From: Achromobacter sp. MYb9
GTDB lineage: Bacteria; Pseudomonadota; Gammaproteobacteria; Burkholderiales; Burkholderiaceae_B
NCBI RefSeq assembly: GCF_002975275.1
Contig: NZ_PCOQ01000016.1
Location: 62,001-126,000, forward strand
Length of the DNA: 64,000 nucleotides
Direction: 5' to 3'
The notes beneath the pieces are model-generated. The model saw only the letters and a list, made by a program, of their open reading frames with translations. It was not told where the DNA came from and ran no database searches. Below are positions 1-7,989 of the stretch, piece by piece. Every line of letters begins with the position of its first letter. Positions within the stretch are counted from its first letter, which is position 1. The position numbers and the translations under genes were made by a program.

Positions 1-569
1 CGCTGACGCTGTCACGCGGAATGACGCAAGGATTCCGGCCCGCCTTCCATAGCGTGTTGGGCAATGTGGCGGCCGGCTTCATCCAGGTGCCCGCCGTGGT
101 GTTGGGCCTGGCGTCGGTGCTGCGCGCCTTTCCCGCGTTGTTCGTGGGCATCAAGGCGGCGGGCGGCCTGTACCTGGGCTATCTGGGTATCAAGGCGATC
201 ATCCGCTGCGCACAGTCGGCCGACGTGTCCTTGAGCGCCCGGCCGGGCGACGCCCGCGACGCCTTCTGGCAAGGGTTCATGACGAACCTGCTGAACCCGA
301 AGGTGTTGCTGTTCATGATCGCGTTCCTGCCGCAGTTCACGACTCCGGACAACGGGCCGGTCTGGCTCCAGATGTTGGTGCTGGGCATCACGATGAAGGT
401 GCTGAGCCTGCCCTACGGCAGCTTCTTCGCCTATGGCGCGTCGCGCATCCGCGGCTGGGTCGGGCGCAATCCGTGGTTCCTGCGGATGCAGCAAGGCTTG
501 CTGGGCGCCATCATGGTCGGCCTGGCCCTGTTTGTGCTTTACTCCACCGCCGCGAACCCAACCCCCTGA
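1..569 (+). CDS. LysE/RhtB family amino-acid exporter, 5' end missing
   Basis: This is an inner-membrane exporter of the LysE/RhtB family, which exports amino acids such as lysine, homoserine or threonine. The reading frame is open from base 3 with no stop, and residues L-T-L-S-R-G precede the first internal Met, so the true start lies before the window. About 188 residues are visible against a usual length near 205, so only the first helix is partly lost. Hydrophobic segments and the family stretch F-M-T-N-L-L-N-P-K (after residue 90) are visible. An EamA exporter follows 29 bases downstream on the same strand, so the two may be co-transcribed. The exported substrate cannot be read from sequence. 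Confidence 0.88.
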   Translation, partial: LTLSRGMTQGFRPAFHSVLGNVAAGFIQVPAVVLGLASVLRAFPALFVGIKAAGGLYLGYLGIKAIIRCAQSADVSLSARPGDARDAFWQGFMTNLLNPKVLLFMIAFLPQFTTPDNGPVWLQMLVLGITMKVLSLPYGSFFAYGASRIRGWVGRNPWFLRMQQGLLGAIMVGLALFVLYSTAANPTP

Positions 570-598
570 TTCCCCGCTTTTCGCCTCACGCCGCTTCC

Positions 599-1507
599 AT
601 GACCGCCGCCACGCTGAATACCGGGCACAACGCCTCGGCCTCCACCCTGCTTCCCACCCTGTCGCTGATTGGCGCCATGGCCTCGCTGTGCATTGGCACG
701 TCGTTCGCCAAGTCGCTGTTTCCCGAAGTGGGCGCCCAGGGCACGACGGCCTACCGCATCGTCATCGGGGCAATCATCCTGATCGCGTTCTGGCGCCCGT
801 GGCGCTTTCCGCTGACCCGCCAGAACGCCGCCAAGATCGCGTTGTACGGCGTCACGCTGGCCTGCATGAACCTGCTGTTCTACATGGCGCTGCGCACGCT
901 GCCGCTGGGCGTGGCGATCGCCATTGAATTCACCGGGCCGCTGACGCTGGCGGTGGTGCTGTCGCGGCGCGCGATCGATTTCGTCTGGATCGCCTGCGCG
1001 CTGACCGGACTGGTGCTGCTGATCCCCACCGGGCAATCCATCCATGACCTGGACCCGACCGGCATCGCCTACGCGCTGGCCGCCGCGGTCTGCTGGGCGC
1101 TCTACATCATCTTCGGCAAGATGGCCGGCAATGTGCACGGCGGGCAGGCGACGTCGCTGGGCCTGCTGGCGGCGACGATGGTCGCCCTGCCCGTGGGCGC
1201 GGCCCACGCGGGCATGGCCTTGCTTGACCCCAAGCTGATCCTGGCCGGCATCGGCGTAGGCATCCTGTCCAGCGCGCTGCCGTATTCATTGGAAATGGTG
1301 GCGTTGCGGCGTTTGCCGCAGAAAACCTTCGGCGTGCTGCTCAGCATGGAACCCGCGATGGGCGCGTTGGCCGGCGTGATCGTGCTGAATGAACACCTGA
1401 CCCAAACGCAGTGGCTGGCCATCTGCGGGATCATCCTGGCATCCGCGGGTTGCGCCGCGACCGCGCAGCGCACCCGCAAGCTGCCTGCCCCACCGGCTCC
1501 GGACTAA
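599..1507 (+). CDS. EamA/DMT family transporter, RhtA-like
   Basis: This is a 302-residue, roughly ten-helix inner-membrane protein of the drug/metabolite transporter superfamily. Its two EamA repeats and length fit the threonine/homoserine exporter RhtA group. Motifs include G-T-S-F-A-K in helix 1, A-I-E-F-T-G-P-L near residue 110 and a C-terminal repeat with S-M-E-P-A-M-G-A-L-A-G. The ATG at 599 gives a family-like N-terminus. A GTG at 473 in the same frame would add 42 polar residues overlapping the upstream LysE gene and is unlikely. No strong ribosome-binding site is seen, which fits coupling to the LysE gene. Two amino-acid exporters in a row suggest a shared efflux role, but the substrate is inferred from family only. 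Confidence 0.85.
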   Translation: MTAATLNTGHNASASTLLPTLSLIGAMASLCIGTSFAKSLFPEVGAQGTTAYRIVIGAIILIAFWRPWRFPLTRQNAAKIALYGVTLACMNLLFYMALRTLPLGVAIAIEFTGPLTLAVVLSRRAIDFVWIACALTGLVLLIPTGQSIHDLDPTGIAYALAAAVCWALYIIFGKMAGNVHGGQATSLGLLAATMVALPVGAAHAGMALLDPKLILAGIGVGILSSALPYSLEMVALRRLPQKTFGVLLSMEPAMGALAGVIVLNEHLTQTQWLAICGIILASAGCAATAQRTRKLPAPPAPD

Positions 1508-1532
1508 GCCGGGCCGAAGCGCCAGGCCCGGC
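1508..1532. terminator. Hairpin between convergent genes
   Basis: GCCGGGCC (1508-1515) and GGCCCGGC (1525-1532) form a perfect 8-bp GC stem with a 9-nt loop, directly after the EamA stop codon and before the stop of the opposing Bug gene. There is no T-tract on either strand, so termination is inferred from position and symmetry. Confidence 0.45.
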
Positions 1533-1554
1533 ACCAGCCCCGGCTTGCTGCGCT

Positions 1555-2535
1555 TTACTCCGCCGAAATGCCTTTGTGGCGGATCACCGCACCCCAGCGC
1601 TTGTATTCCTCCCCGGCATAGGCAGCGAATGCCTGCGGTGTACTGCCGGTGGGCTCCATGCCTTGCAGCGTCAATTGCTTGATCACGTCGGGCGATTGCA
1701 GCGCCGCGACGATGGCGCGGCTAAGTTTTTCGACAATGGGCGCTGGCGTGCCAGCCGGCGCCACCACGCCTTGCCACGCCGCCGCTTCAAACACATGCCC
1801 GCCTGCTTCCGCGAAGGTAGGCACGTCCGGCAGTTGCGCCGACCGCCGTGCCGACGGCACCGCGATGGCGCGCAGCTTGCCCGCCTGGATCAACGGCCGG
1901 GCGGCGGCCAGGTCGGCCATCATCATCGGCACCACGCCGGAAGCGACGTCCTGCAAGGCGGGCGGCGTGCCCTTGTAGGGAATGGCCGTCGCCCGACCGC
2001 CGAACGATTCCAGGAACAGTTCCATGGCCAGATGATGGGGGCTGCCCACGCCCAACGAGGCATAGCTGCCCGGCTTGGGGCTACGCAGGTAAGCCATCAC
2101 CGCAGGCAGGTCGGCCAGGCCGGAATCGGGCGAGACCACCAGCACGATGGGCAGCGCCACCAGCGTCGATACCGGCGTCAGGTTCCTGGCCGGATCGTAG
2201 GGCAGGTTCTTGTACAGCCAGGGGTTCAGGGCCAGGGTGCTCATGCCCGCCGTCATCAGCGTATAGCCGTCGGGCGCGGCACGGGCGGTTTCTTGCGCGG
2301 CGACGATGGTGGCGGCGCCAGGCCGGTTTTCGACCACCACCGTCTGGCCCAACGAATCGCCCACGTGCCGGGCGACGATACGGGTGGCGATATCGCTGCC
2401 CCCGCCGGGGCTGAACGGCACCAGCCAACGGATCGGATGGTCGGGGAAGTCCGCAGCGGGAGCCGGGGCGGAAAACGCGGCGGCCCCCGTCAGCGCCGCC
2501 ACCAGCAAGGCGCGGCGGATGTAGCTTGTGGTCAT
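1555..2535 (-). CDS. Bug-family (TctC) tripartite tricarboxylate transporter receptor
   Basis: This is a periplasmic solute receptor of the Bug/TctC family, 326 residues, which normally binds a carboxylate for a TctAB permease. A Sec signal peptide is visible (M-T-T-S-Y-I-R-R, then a hydrophobic stretch ending near A-P-A-A at residue 28). The mature part has the family signatures P-I-R-W-L-V-P-F-S-P-G-G-G-S-D, the E-N-R-P-G-A strand and A-P-D-G-Y-T-L. The ATG at 2535 is preceded by GAGGAGACC. An in-frame upstream start at 2694 would add a non-signal-like extension and is rejected. No tctAB permease lies nearby, which is common because this family is heavily expanded in Alcaligenaceae. The ligand is unknown. 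Confidence 0.92.
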   Translation of the reverse strand: MTTSYIRRALLVAALTGAAAFSAPAPAADFPDHPIRWLVPFSPGGGSDIATRIVARHVGDSLGQTVVVENRPGAATIVAAQETARAAPDGYTLMTAGMSTLALNPWLYKNLPYDPARNLTPVSTLVALPIVLVVSPDSGLADLPAVMAYLRSPKPGSYASLGVGSPHHLAMELFLESFGGRATAIPYKGTPPALQDVASGVVPMMMADLAAARPLIQAGKLRAIAVPSARRSAQLPDVPTFAEAGGHVFEAAAWQGVVAPAGTPAPIVEKLSRAIVAALQSPDVIKQLTLQGMEPTGSTPQAFAAYAGEEYKRWGAVIRHKGISAE

Positions 2536-2669
2536 GACCTGGTCTCCTCGAATGGCGTTCGATTGCTTCTTATTAGTTAACATATTAATTATATTTACAG
2601 CGACGCGCATTTCAGGGCAACCCGGGAAACCCTCATCGGGAAATCGCGCATTGGCAGCAATCGCGGCAG

Positions 2670-3455
2670 TCAGCCACGGGCGGCGGACAGCCACCGCAGG
2701 CCGGCCGACGTGTCGCCCGCGGGGCGATATTCGCAGCCAATCCAGCCGCGGTAATCCAGTTCGCGCAGCACGTTGAACACCCAGCCGTAATCAAGCTCGC
2801 CCCGGTCCGGCTCGTGGCGCAGCGGCACGCCAGCAATCTGCAGGTGGCCCACCCGCCCGGTGGGCAGGTATTCGCGCAGCTTGGCGGTGACGTCGCCTTC
2901 CACGATCTGGCAATGGTAGAGGTCCATCTGCACCTTCAGATTAGGCGCGTTGACCGCCTGCACGATGGCATGCGCGTCGTCTTGGCGGTTGAGGATATAG
3001 CCCGGAATGTCGCGCGTATTGATGGGCTCGATCAGCACCGTGACGCCCGCCGAACTGGCCTGACGCGCGGCCCAGGCCAGGTTCTCGCGATAGCAGTCCA
3101 GCAGGGCCTCGCGCGGTATGTCCGCCGGCGCCAGGCCCGCCATCACGTGGACGTTCGAGCAGGACAGTGCCGTTGCGTAAGCCAGCGCCTGTTCGATGCC
3201 CGCCTGGAATTCCGCTTGCCGGCCGGGCAACGCCGCCAGCCCGCGCTCGCCCTGGCTGACCACGCCGGGCGGCGCGTTGAACAGCACTTGCGACACGCCG
3301 GCCGCATCCATGCGCGCGCGCACGAGGGCCGCGGGGGCCTCGTACGGGAACATGCATTCCACGCCCAGGAACCCATCCGCCGCGGCGGCGGCATAGCGGT
3401 CCAGGAACGCGTGTTCCGGGTACATCATCGACAGGTTGGCGGCGAATTTCAGCAT
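2670..3455 (-). CDS. hyi: Hydroxypyruvate isomerase-like TIM-barrel isomerase (OtnI paralogue)
   Basis: This is a 261-residue sugar-phosphate-isomerase/epimerase (AP-endonuclease 2 fold) protein of the hydroxypyruvate isomerase/OtnI group, expected to interconvert 2-oxo and 3-oxo hydroxyacids. It shows [11 protein letters not shown] at the N-terminus, [12 protein letters not shown] with the probable catalytic or metal-binding Glu, and the Y-H-C-Q-I-V-E-G-D motif. It aligns along its length with the OtnI protein at 21510-22295, so the genome holds two copies. Here it sits upstream of a Bug receptor, with 134 bases between, and no kinase or dehydrogenase partner. It could serve hydroxypyruvate/glyoxylate metabolism or another tetronate-like acid. 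The ATG at 3455 matches the paralogue's start. Confidence 0.8.
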   Translation of the reverse strand: MLKFAANLSMMYPEHAFLDRYAAAAADGFLGVECMFPYEAPAALVRARMDAAGVSQVLFNAPPGVVSQGERGLAALPGRQAEFQAGIEQALAYATALSCSNVHVMAGLAPADIPREALLDCYRENLAWAARQASSAGVTVLIEPINTRDIPGYILNRQDDAHAIVQAVNAPNLKVQMDLYHCQIVEGDVTAKLREYLPTGRVGHLQIAGVPLRHEPDRGELDYGWVFNVLRELDYRGWIGCEYRPAGDTSAGLRWLSAARG

Positions 3456-3571
3456 GGCGGGCTCCGGGCCGGGCGGCATCTCCGGCAACTTAGCACACCG
3501 CCCGCCGCTCGGGCTGCCAGCGCCGGAATCCCGCCGTCGAAACGGAGCACCCGGCGCGCAGCAGCAGACGA

Positions 3572-5683
3572 TCAGTACGTCATCCGCACGCCCAGCAGCA
3601 CGCTGCGGCCCGGCAGCGGCGCCACCGACGAGATGAACGACGCATGGTTGTAGGCCAGCTTGTTCAACAGATTTGTGCCGCGCAGATAGACTTCGTAGCC
3701 CGTCTCGCCGTAGCGGCCGCGATACGCGACCACGGCGTTGACCTGGTTGTAGCCCGGGGTGCTGTCTTCGTACGACGCAATGTCCTTTTGCGAGAACACG
3801 CGCGCGTATTCCACGCCGCCCGACCACTGTTGCCACGTCACGTTGCCGCGCACACCCGCACGCGCCGCCGGAATGCGCGGCAGATTGCCGTCGCCGCTTG
3901 TCAGCTTGCCGCGCACGTAGTCGCCGAACACCGCCGCCGAGAACACGGGGGTGAACTGGTGCCGCAACTCGCCTTCGACGCCCGTGAATTCGGCGTCGCG
4001 CTGCGTGTATTCGATCAGGCGGAAGTCTTCATAACGGTCCAGCGTATTCGCGTAGATGTAGTTCTTGACCCGGTTGTGGAACACGCTGGCCGAGAACGTG
4101 GTGTCGCCCGAGTGCTTGCGCAGGGTCAGGTCGATGTTGTGCGATGTTTCGCGGCCCAGGTCGGCGTTGCCCAGCTCGTACGTGTTGGTGGCCAGGTGGA
4201 CGCCGTCCGCGTACAGTTCCTGCGCATTGGGCAGCCGTTGCGAACGCGACAAGGACAGCGCCACGGAGTACTGCGGCGCAAAGTCCCAGATGGCCGCGGC
4301 CGACAGCGAGGTGCCCGACAGGCTGCTGCGCGCGGCGCCGCCCGACGGCGAAATGCGCTGCCAGTCCTGGCGTGCGCCCACTTCAAAGCGCCAATCGTTC
4401 AACTGGTATTCCTCCAGCACGAACAGGCCGTTGGAGCGCGTCTTGCTGCGGGGCAGGAACGCTTCTTCCCCCTCGGCCCGGAAATCGCTGTAGGCGTTCT
4501 GCACGCCCACCACGCCGCGCCAGCCAGCGATGGGCTTGTGCTGCAGCTCCACGCGCAGGTCGTAGCCCTTGTTCTTGAAACGCGTGCCCACCTGCCCGTC
4601 TTCGATCTCGTCGTGCTGGTAGTCGGTCAGGCCGCCGCGTACACGGATTTTTTCGAAGCCCGCGAACGGGTCCTGGTATTCCGCGCGCAGGTCCAGCCGG
4701 TTGCTGCGCAGCTTCACGTAGGGCACGTCACCGCCCTCATGTTCGTGCTCGTGGTCGTGCCCTTCTTCCTCTTCGCCGTGGTCGTGGCCGCCGCAATGCA
4801 GGTGCGTGCCGTGCGGATGGCAGCCTTCGTATTCATGGTTGTGGCCGGGCAGACCGTATTTGCTTTCCAGGTGCGTGAACGCCAGGCCCACGTAGCCGCG
4901 CGGCGTGATCCACGACATGCCGACCGACCCTTGCGACGACTCGCTGTACGAACCCGCCAACTTTCCACCCGGCCAATCGGGCACGTCGTAGTCGCTGGTG
5001 CGGCGCTTCATGCCTTCCACGCGCACGGCGAACTGGCCTTCGCCCGCGGTGATGCCCACGGCGCCCGCGCGCTCCTTGGTGCCGGTTGCGCCGCGCAATT
5101 CGGCTTCGGCCTCGATACCCTTTTCCGGGACGTACGTCGGGATCTTCTTGTCCACCACGTTCACCACGCCACCGATGGCGCCGCCGCCGTACAGCAGGGT
5201 GGCCGGCCCGCGCAGCACTTCGATACGCTCGGCCAACATCGGCTCGACCGTCACCGCGTGATCGGGGGAAATGCTGGACGCGTCCATCACCTCGGACCCG
5301 TCGGACAGCACCTTGACGCGCGGCGCGGTCTGGCCGCGGATCACCGGACGGCTGGCGCCGCCGCCAAAGGTGTCGCTATTGACGCCCGGCAGGTTCTTCA
5401 GCGTGTCGCCCAAGGTGCCGGCGCGTTGTTCGATCAGCGCATCGCCCTCCAGCACGGAGGCAGGCAAGGTCGTGCTGTTCAAGTCCAGGCCCAACGGGTT
5501 GGCGGACACCGTGATGGGGGCCAGCGTCTTGGCGCGTTCGGATTCGGCCTGGGCCTCGGCCTGCGCGACGGGTGCGATCAGCATCAACGAACACACCAGC
5601 GGTTTCAACGCGCCGCGGCGGTTGGCCCGCAGCGCCTGTGCCCCGGCTCTTTCCTCATTGGCCCCTAGCTTCTTGCCTTTCAT
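3572..5683 (-). CDS. znuD: TonB-dependent outer-membrane receptor with His-rich loop, ZnuD-like zinc receptor
   Basis: This is a 703-residue TonB-dependent outer-membrane receptor: signal peptide ending near A-Q-A-E, a TonB-box-like stretch (T-L-A-P-I-T-V-S-A), a plug domain with [11 protein letters not shown] and a beta-barrel ending in aromatic V-R-M-T-Y. Around residues 281-318 an extracellular loop carries 12 His and 2 Cys within about 35 residues plus an acidic Glu run. This is the hallmark of ZnuD-type zinc receptors. Promoter symmetry resembling Zur boxes (5698-5737) supports zinc repression. The ATG at 5683 is chosen because A-A-G-A-G-A-G precedes it; a further upstream start at 5737 would lie inside the operator. 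Metal specificity is inferred from the loop and promoter. Confidence 0.88.
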   Translation of the reverse strand: MKGKKLGANEERAGAQALRANRRGALKPLVCSLMLIAPVAQAEAQAESERAKTLAPITVSANPLGLDLNSTTLPASVLEGDALIEQRAGTLGDTLKNLPGVNSDTFGGGASRPVIRGQTAPRVKVLSDGSEVMDASSISPDHAVTVEPMLAERIEVLRGPATLLYGGGAIGGVVNVVDKKIPTYVPEKGIEAEAELRGATGTKERAGAVGITAGEGQFAVRVEGMKRRTSDYDVPDWPGGKLAGSYSESSQGSVGMSWITPRGYVGLAFTHLESKYGLPGHNHEYEGCHPHGTHLHCGGHDHGEEEEGHDHEHEHEGGDVPYVKLRSNRLDLRAEYQDPFAGFEKIRVRGGLTDYQHDEIEDGQVGTRFKNKGYDLRVELQHKPIAGWRGVVGVQNAYSDFRAEGEEAFLPRSKTRSNGLFVLEEYQLNDWRFEVGARQDWQRISPSGGAARSSLSGTSLSAAAIWDFAPQYSVALSLSRSQRLPNAQELYADGVHLATNTYELGNADLGRETSHNIDLTLRKHSGDTTFSASVFHNRVKNYIYANTLDRYEDFRLIEYTQRDAEFTGVEGELRHQFTPVFSAAVFGDYVRGKLTSGDGNLPRIPAARAGVRGNVTWQQWSGGVEYARVFSQKDIASYEDSTPGYNQVNAVVAYRGRYGETGYEVYLRGTNLLNKLAYNHASFISSVAPLPGRSVLLGVRMTY

Positions 5684-5697
5684 CTTCGCTCTCTTGG

Positions 5698-5737
5698 ATG
5701 TTATATCATTACAAATAACTGACGAATGATATAACAT
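5698..5737. promoter_or_regulatory. Zur-like operator upstream of the zinc receptor
   Basis: Two arms, ATGTTATATCATT (5698-5710) and AATGATATAACAT (5725-5737), form a perfect 13-bp inverted repeat with a 14-nt spacer. Each arm resembles a half or degenerate copy of the proteobacterial Zur box (TGTTATA-N-TATAACA type). The repeat lies 15-54 nt before the receptor's start codon, where bound repressor would block transcription. Zur binding is inferred from the motif and gene function. Confidence 0.7.
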
Positions 5738-5786
5738 TTCATGATTGACGCAAGATGACGCAGGGCGACTTCGTTCAGACGTAATC

Positions 5787-5811
5787 GCGCGGCCGGGGCT
5801 ATCGGCCGCGC
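5787..5811 (-). terminator. GC hairpin downstream of the ABC/amidohydrolase operon
   Basis: GCGCGGCCG (5787-5795) and CGGCCGCGC (5803-5811) make a perfect 9-bp stem with a 7-nt loop, about 57 bases past the stop of the minus-strand solute-binding gene. No T-tract follows, so it may be a terminator or an mRNA 3'-end stabiliser. Confidence 0.45.
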
Positions 5812-5867
5812 TGAACCGCGATCAATGGGCCGGACGCAGCGCTACCGCGTCCTGACGCCCGCGCCGA

Positions 5868-6917
5868 TCAACCCGCCTTGAATTCCTTGTTCCAGAATTC
5901 CAGCATGTCGGCCTTGCCTTCCGTCAGGCGTTTCAGGTCATAGGCATGCAGCAGCTTCACTTCCGCCTCCGAGAAGCCCACGCGCTTCAGGTTGTCGGGC
6001 AGCGACGCATTCGTGACGGTGGGCGCGTAACCCATTTTTTCGGCGAAACCGATCTGGCCTTGCGGGTCCAGCATCGCGTTCAGGTATTCCCAGGCCGCAT
6101 CCTTGTTGCGGCTGTTCTTGGCGATACCGGCTTCGAACGACACCGGCACCGAACCTTCCTTGGGGATCACGAAGCCCAGTGGCAAACCGCTGTCCTTCCA
6201 CTGCAAGGCGCGCGCCTTCCACATGCATGCGATGGCGATTTCGCCGGACTTGAAGGCGGACGCGACCGCCTCGTTGGACGGGTAGATGCGCGGCGCGTTG
6301 GCCTTGAGCTTGGTCAGGAAGCGCTTGCCGCCGTCGAAGCTCTTGGTGTCGCCGCCCGCGCCCAGGCCCACGAAGACGGCGTTGTACAGGTACAGAATGT
6401 CCGAAAAGCCCACTTGGCCCTTCAGCTTGGGATCCAGCAGCGCTTCCAGGGAATCCGGCGGCGTCGGGAACTTCTCGGTGTTGTAGACCAACGTCATCGC
6501 GCTGAAGATATGCGGGATCGAATACGCGGTTTTCAGCGCGCCGATGGCATGCGCCAGATTGGGCAGCTTGCTCGCGTCGATCGGCTCCAGCGTGCCCGAG
6601 CGTTCGGCGTCGTACATGTCGACTTCACCCAGCAGCGCGACGTCCATGCTGCCGCGCCGCGAGTTCTTTTCGGCGCGCAGCTTGGTGACGCGGCCGACGG
6701 CGTTGCCCGTGTCGTAGACGACCTTCACGCCCTTCTTGTCGATGATGGGGTTGATGATCTGTTGCAGCAGGTTCTGGTAATCGCCGCCCCAGGTGCCCAC
6801 GACGATCTCTTTTTCGGCGGCGTGCGCCATGCCAGGCACCCAGCCCAGCGCGGGTGCCAGCGCCAGGCCGGAAGCGGTCTTGATGAAGCCACGGCGAGTC
6901 AGGTTTTTCTCTTGCAT
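5868..6917 (-). CDS. Periplasmic solute-binding protein, PotD/opine type
   Basis: This is a 349-residue extracellular binding protein of the spermidine/putrescine/opine (PotD-like) class. The N-terminus has a Tat-type signal, T-R-R-G-F-I-K at residues 7-13 followed by a hydrophobic core and an A-H-A cleavage site near residue 33. The mature start E-I-V-V-G-T-W-G-G-D-Y is typical of this class. It is the last gene of a minus-strand operon beginning at 13731 that encodes the matching two permeases and ATPase, so it is the capture component of that importer. The intervening hydrolases suggest the ligand is an amide or peptide-like compound rather than a polyamine; that is inference. A 93-base gap separates it from the CobW gene. 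Confidence 0.9.
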   Translation of the reverse strand: MQEKNLTRRGFIKTASGLALAPALGWVPGMAHAAEKEIVVGTWGGDYQNLLQQIINPIIDKKGVKVVYDTGNAVGRVTKLRAEKNSRRGSMDVALLGEVDMYDAERSGTLEPIDASKLPNLAHAIGALKTAYSIPHIFSAMTLVYNTEKFPTPPDSLEALLDPKLKGQVGFSDILYLYNAVFVGLGAGGDTKSFDGGKRFLTKLKANAPRIYPSNEAVASAFKSGEIAIACMWKARALQWKDSGLPLGFVIPKEGSVPVSFEAGIAKNSRNKDAAWEYLNAMLDPQGQIGFAEKMGYAPTVTNASLPDNLKRVGFSEAEVKLLHAYDLKRLTEGKADMLEFWNKEFKAG

Positions 6918-7010
6918 AACAACCTCGTATCGAAGGGGAACTGACGACTTGCTACGGTGCGGACGCGTGACCGGCTGTGCCCGGCCGCGCGTCCCGGGTT
7001 CGGGCGGCGT

Positions 7011-7988
7011 TCAGGCCAGCATATCCACGGGCGCATGGGGCGCGGACGCCTGGATCTGGCCGGCGTCGATATCGCGCGCGATGACGATGATGGCGTCTGG
7101 CGCATCGGGCTGCCGCGTCAGGCGTTGCGGCGCGCTGAAGGTGGTGCCCACGGACTGGATCAGGATGGGTTCGGCGCAGTCGTTGACGCGCACCACGGCC
7201 TTGACCCGCAACAGGCGCTCTCCGCAAAGCCCCGCCAGGTTGTCCAGCCATTCCGAAAAATCGGTCCAGCTGATGTCTGCGTGCGCGCGGGCCGCCATGA
7301 CGCGGATGCGCGGGTGTGCGGCGGCCTGGCTGCCCGCGGTCAGCATCCGCGCGGCCAGTCCCGCCAGGTCCGCGACACCCTGCGATGGCGCAAACGCGGC
7401 TTGCACGGCGCGTCGGCGGTCCGGCTCGGCAATGACGGCGGCCAACGGATTCAGGTTGGCGGCACGCGTGGCGCGCGCCTGCAGTGCGTCCGCCGGCAAC
7501 AGATCCGTTTTGGTCAGCACGATGCGGTGCGCGGCGCCGAACTGCGCCATGGCTTCGTCCAGCTCGGCCAGCGCGTCAGGGTCCCGCGCGCAGTCATCGG
7601 TGCAGACCACCGTCAGCCTCAGGCCGCGCGCGGCCAGCTCGGGGTCGGCCAGCGACGCGATGATCGGCCCGGGGCGCGACAAGCCGCTGCATTCCAGGAT
7701 CACCCGCTGGAGCGGCCCTTCGCCGTCGGGACGCGGTGCGTCCAGCAGCGCGCTCAGCGTGTAGATAAGGTCGCTGCGTAGCGAGCAGCAGACGCAGCCG
7801 TTGGCCATCAGCGTCATCGGCACGTTGTCGCTATCGTTGGCGACGATGACGCCGTCCACACCGACTTCGCCCGCCTCGTTGACGATCACGCCGGTGTCTC
7901 GGGACGCCGGTTCGCGCAGGTAGTCCACCAGCAGCGTGGTCTTGCCGCTGCCCAGGAAACCGCAAAGCAGGAACAGGTCGACCGCCAT
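7011..7988 (-). CDS. CobW/COG0523 family GTPase, putative metallochaperone
   Basis: This is a 325-residue G3E GTPase of the CobW/COG0523 family, members of which deliver zinc or another metal to client enzymes. Walker A is G-F-L-G-S-G-K-T-T (residues 10-18), the metal-binding C-x-C-C motif is G-C-V-C-C at 64-68, and the base-specificity motif appears as T-K-T-D. A C-terminal CobW domain follows. The ATG at 7988 lies one base after the stop of the preceding amidohydrolase, indicating translational coupling. An in-frame upstream start inside that gene is rejected. Its place directly behind two metal-dependent hydrolases suggests it metallates them. The client and metal are inference from context. 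Confidence 0.88.
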   Translation of the reverse strand: MAVDLFLLCGFLGSGKTTLLVDYLREPASRDTGVIVNEAGEVGVDGVIVANDSDNVPMTLMANGCVCCSLRSDLIYTLSALLDAPRPDGEGPLQRVILECSGLSRPGPIIASLADPELAARGLRLTVVCTDDCARDPDALAELDEAMAQFGAAHRIVLTKTDLLPADALQARATRAANLNPLAAVIAEPDRRRAVQAAFAPSQGVADLAGLAARMLTAGSQAAAHPRIRVMAARAHADISWTDFSEWLDNLAGLCGERLLRVKAVVRVNDCAEPILIQSVGTTFSAPQRLTRQPDAPDAIIVIARDIDAGQIQASAPHAPVDMLA

Positions 7989-7989
7989 G

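Noticed and set aside
3644-5668. 674-codon open frame on the plus strand opposite the zinc receptor
   Set aside because: It is antisense to a well-supported TonB receptor, is dominated by Arg/His/Val/Ala as expected from a GC-rich shadow frame, and has no family motifs.
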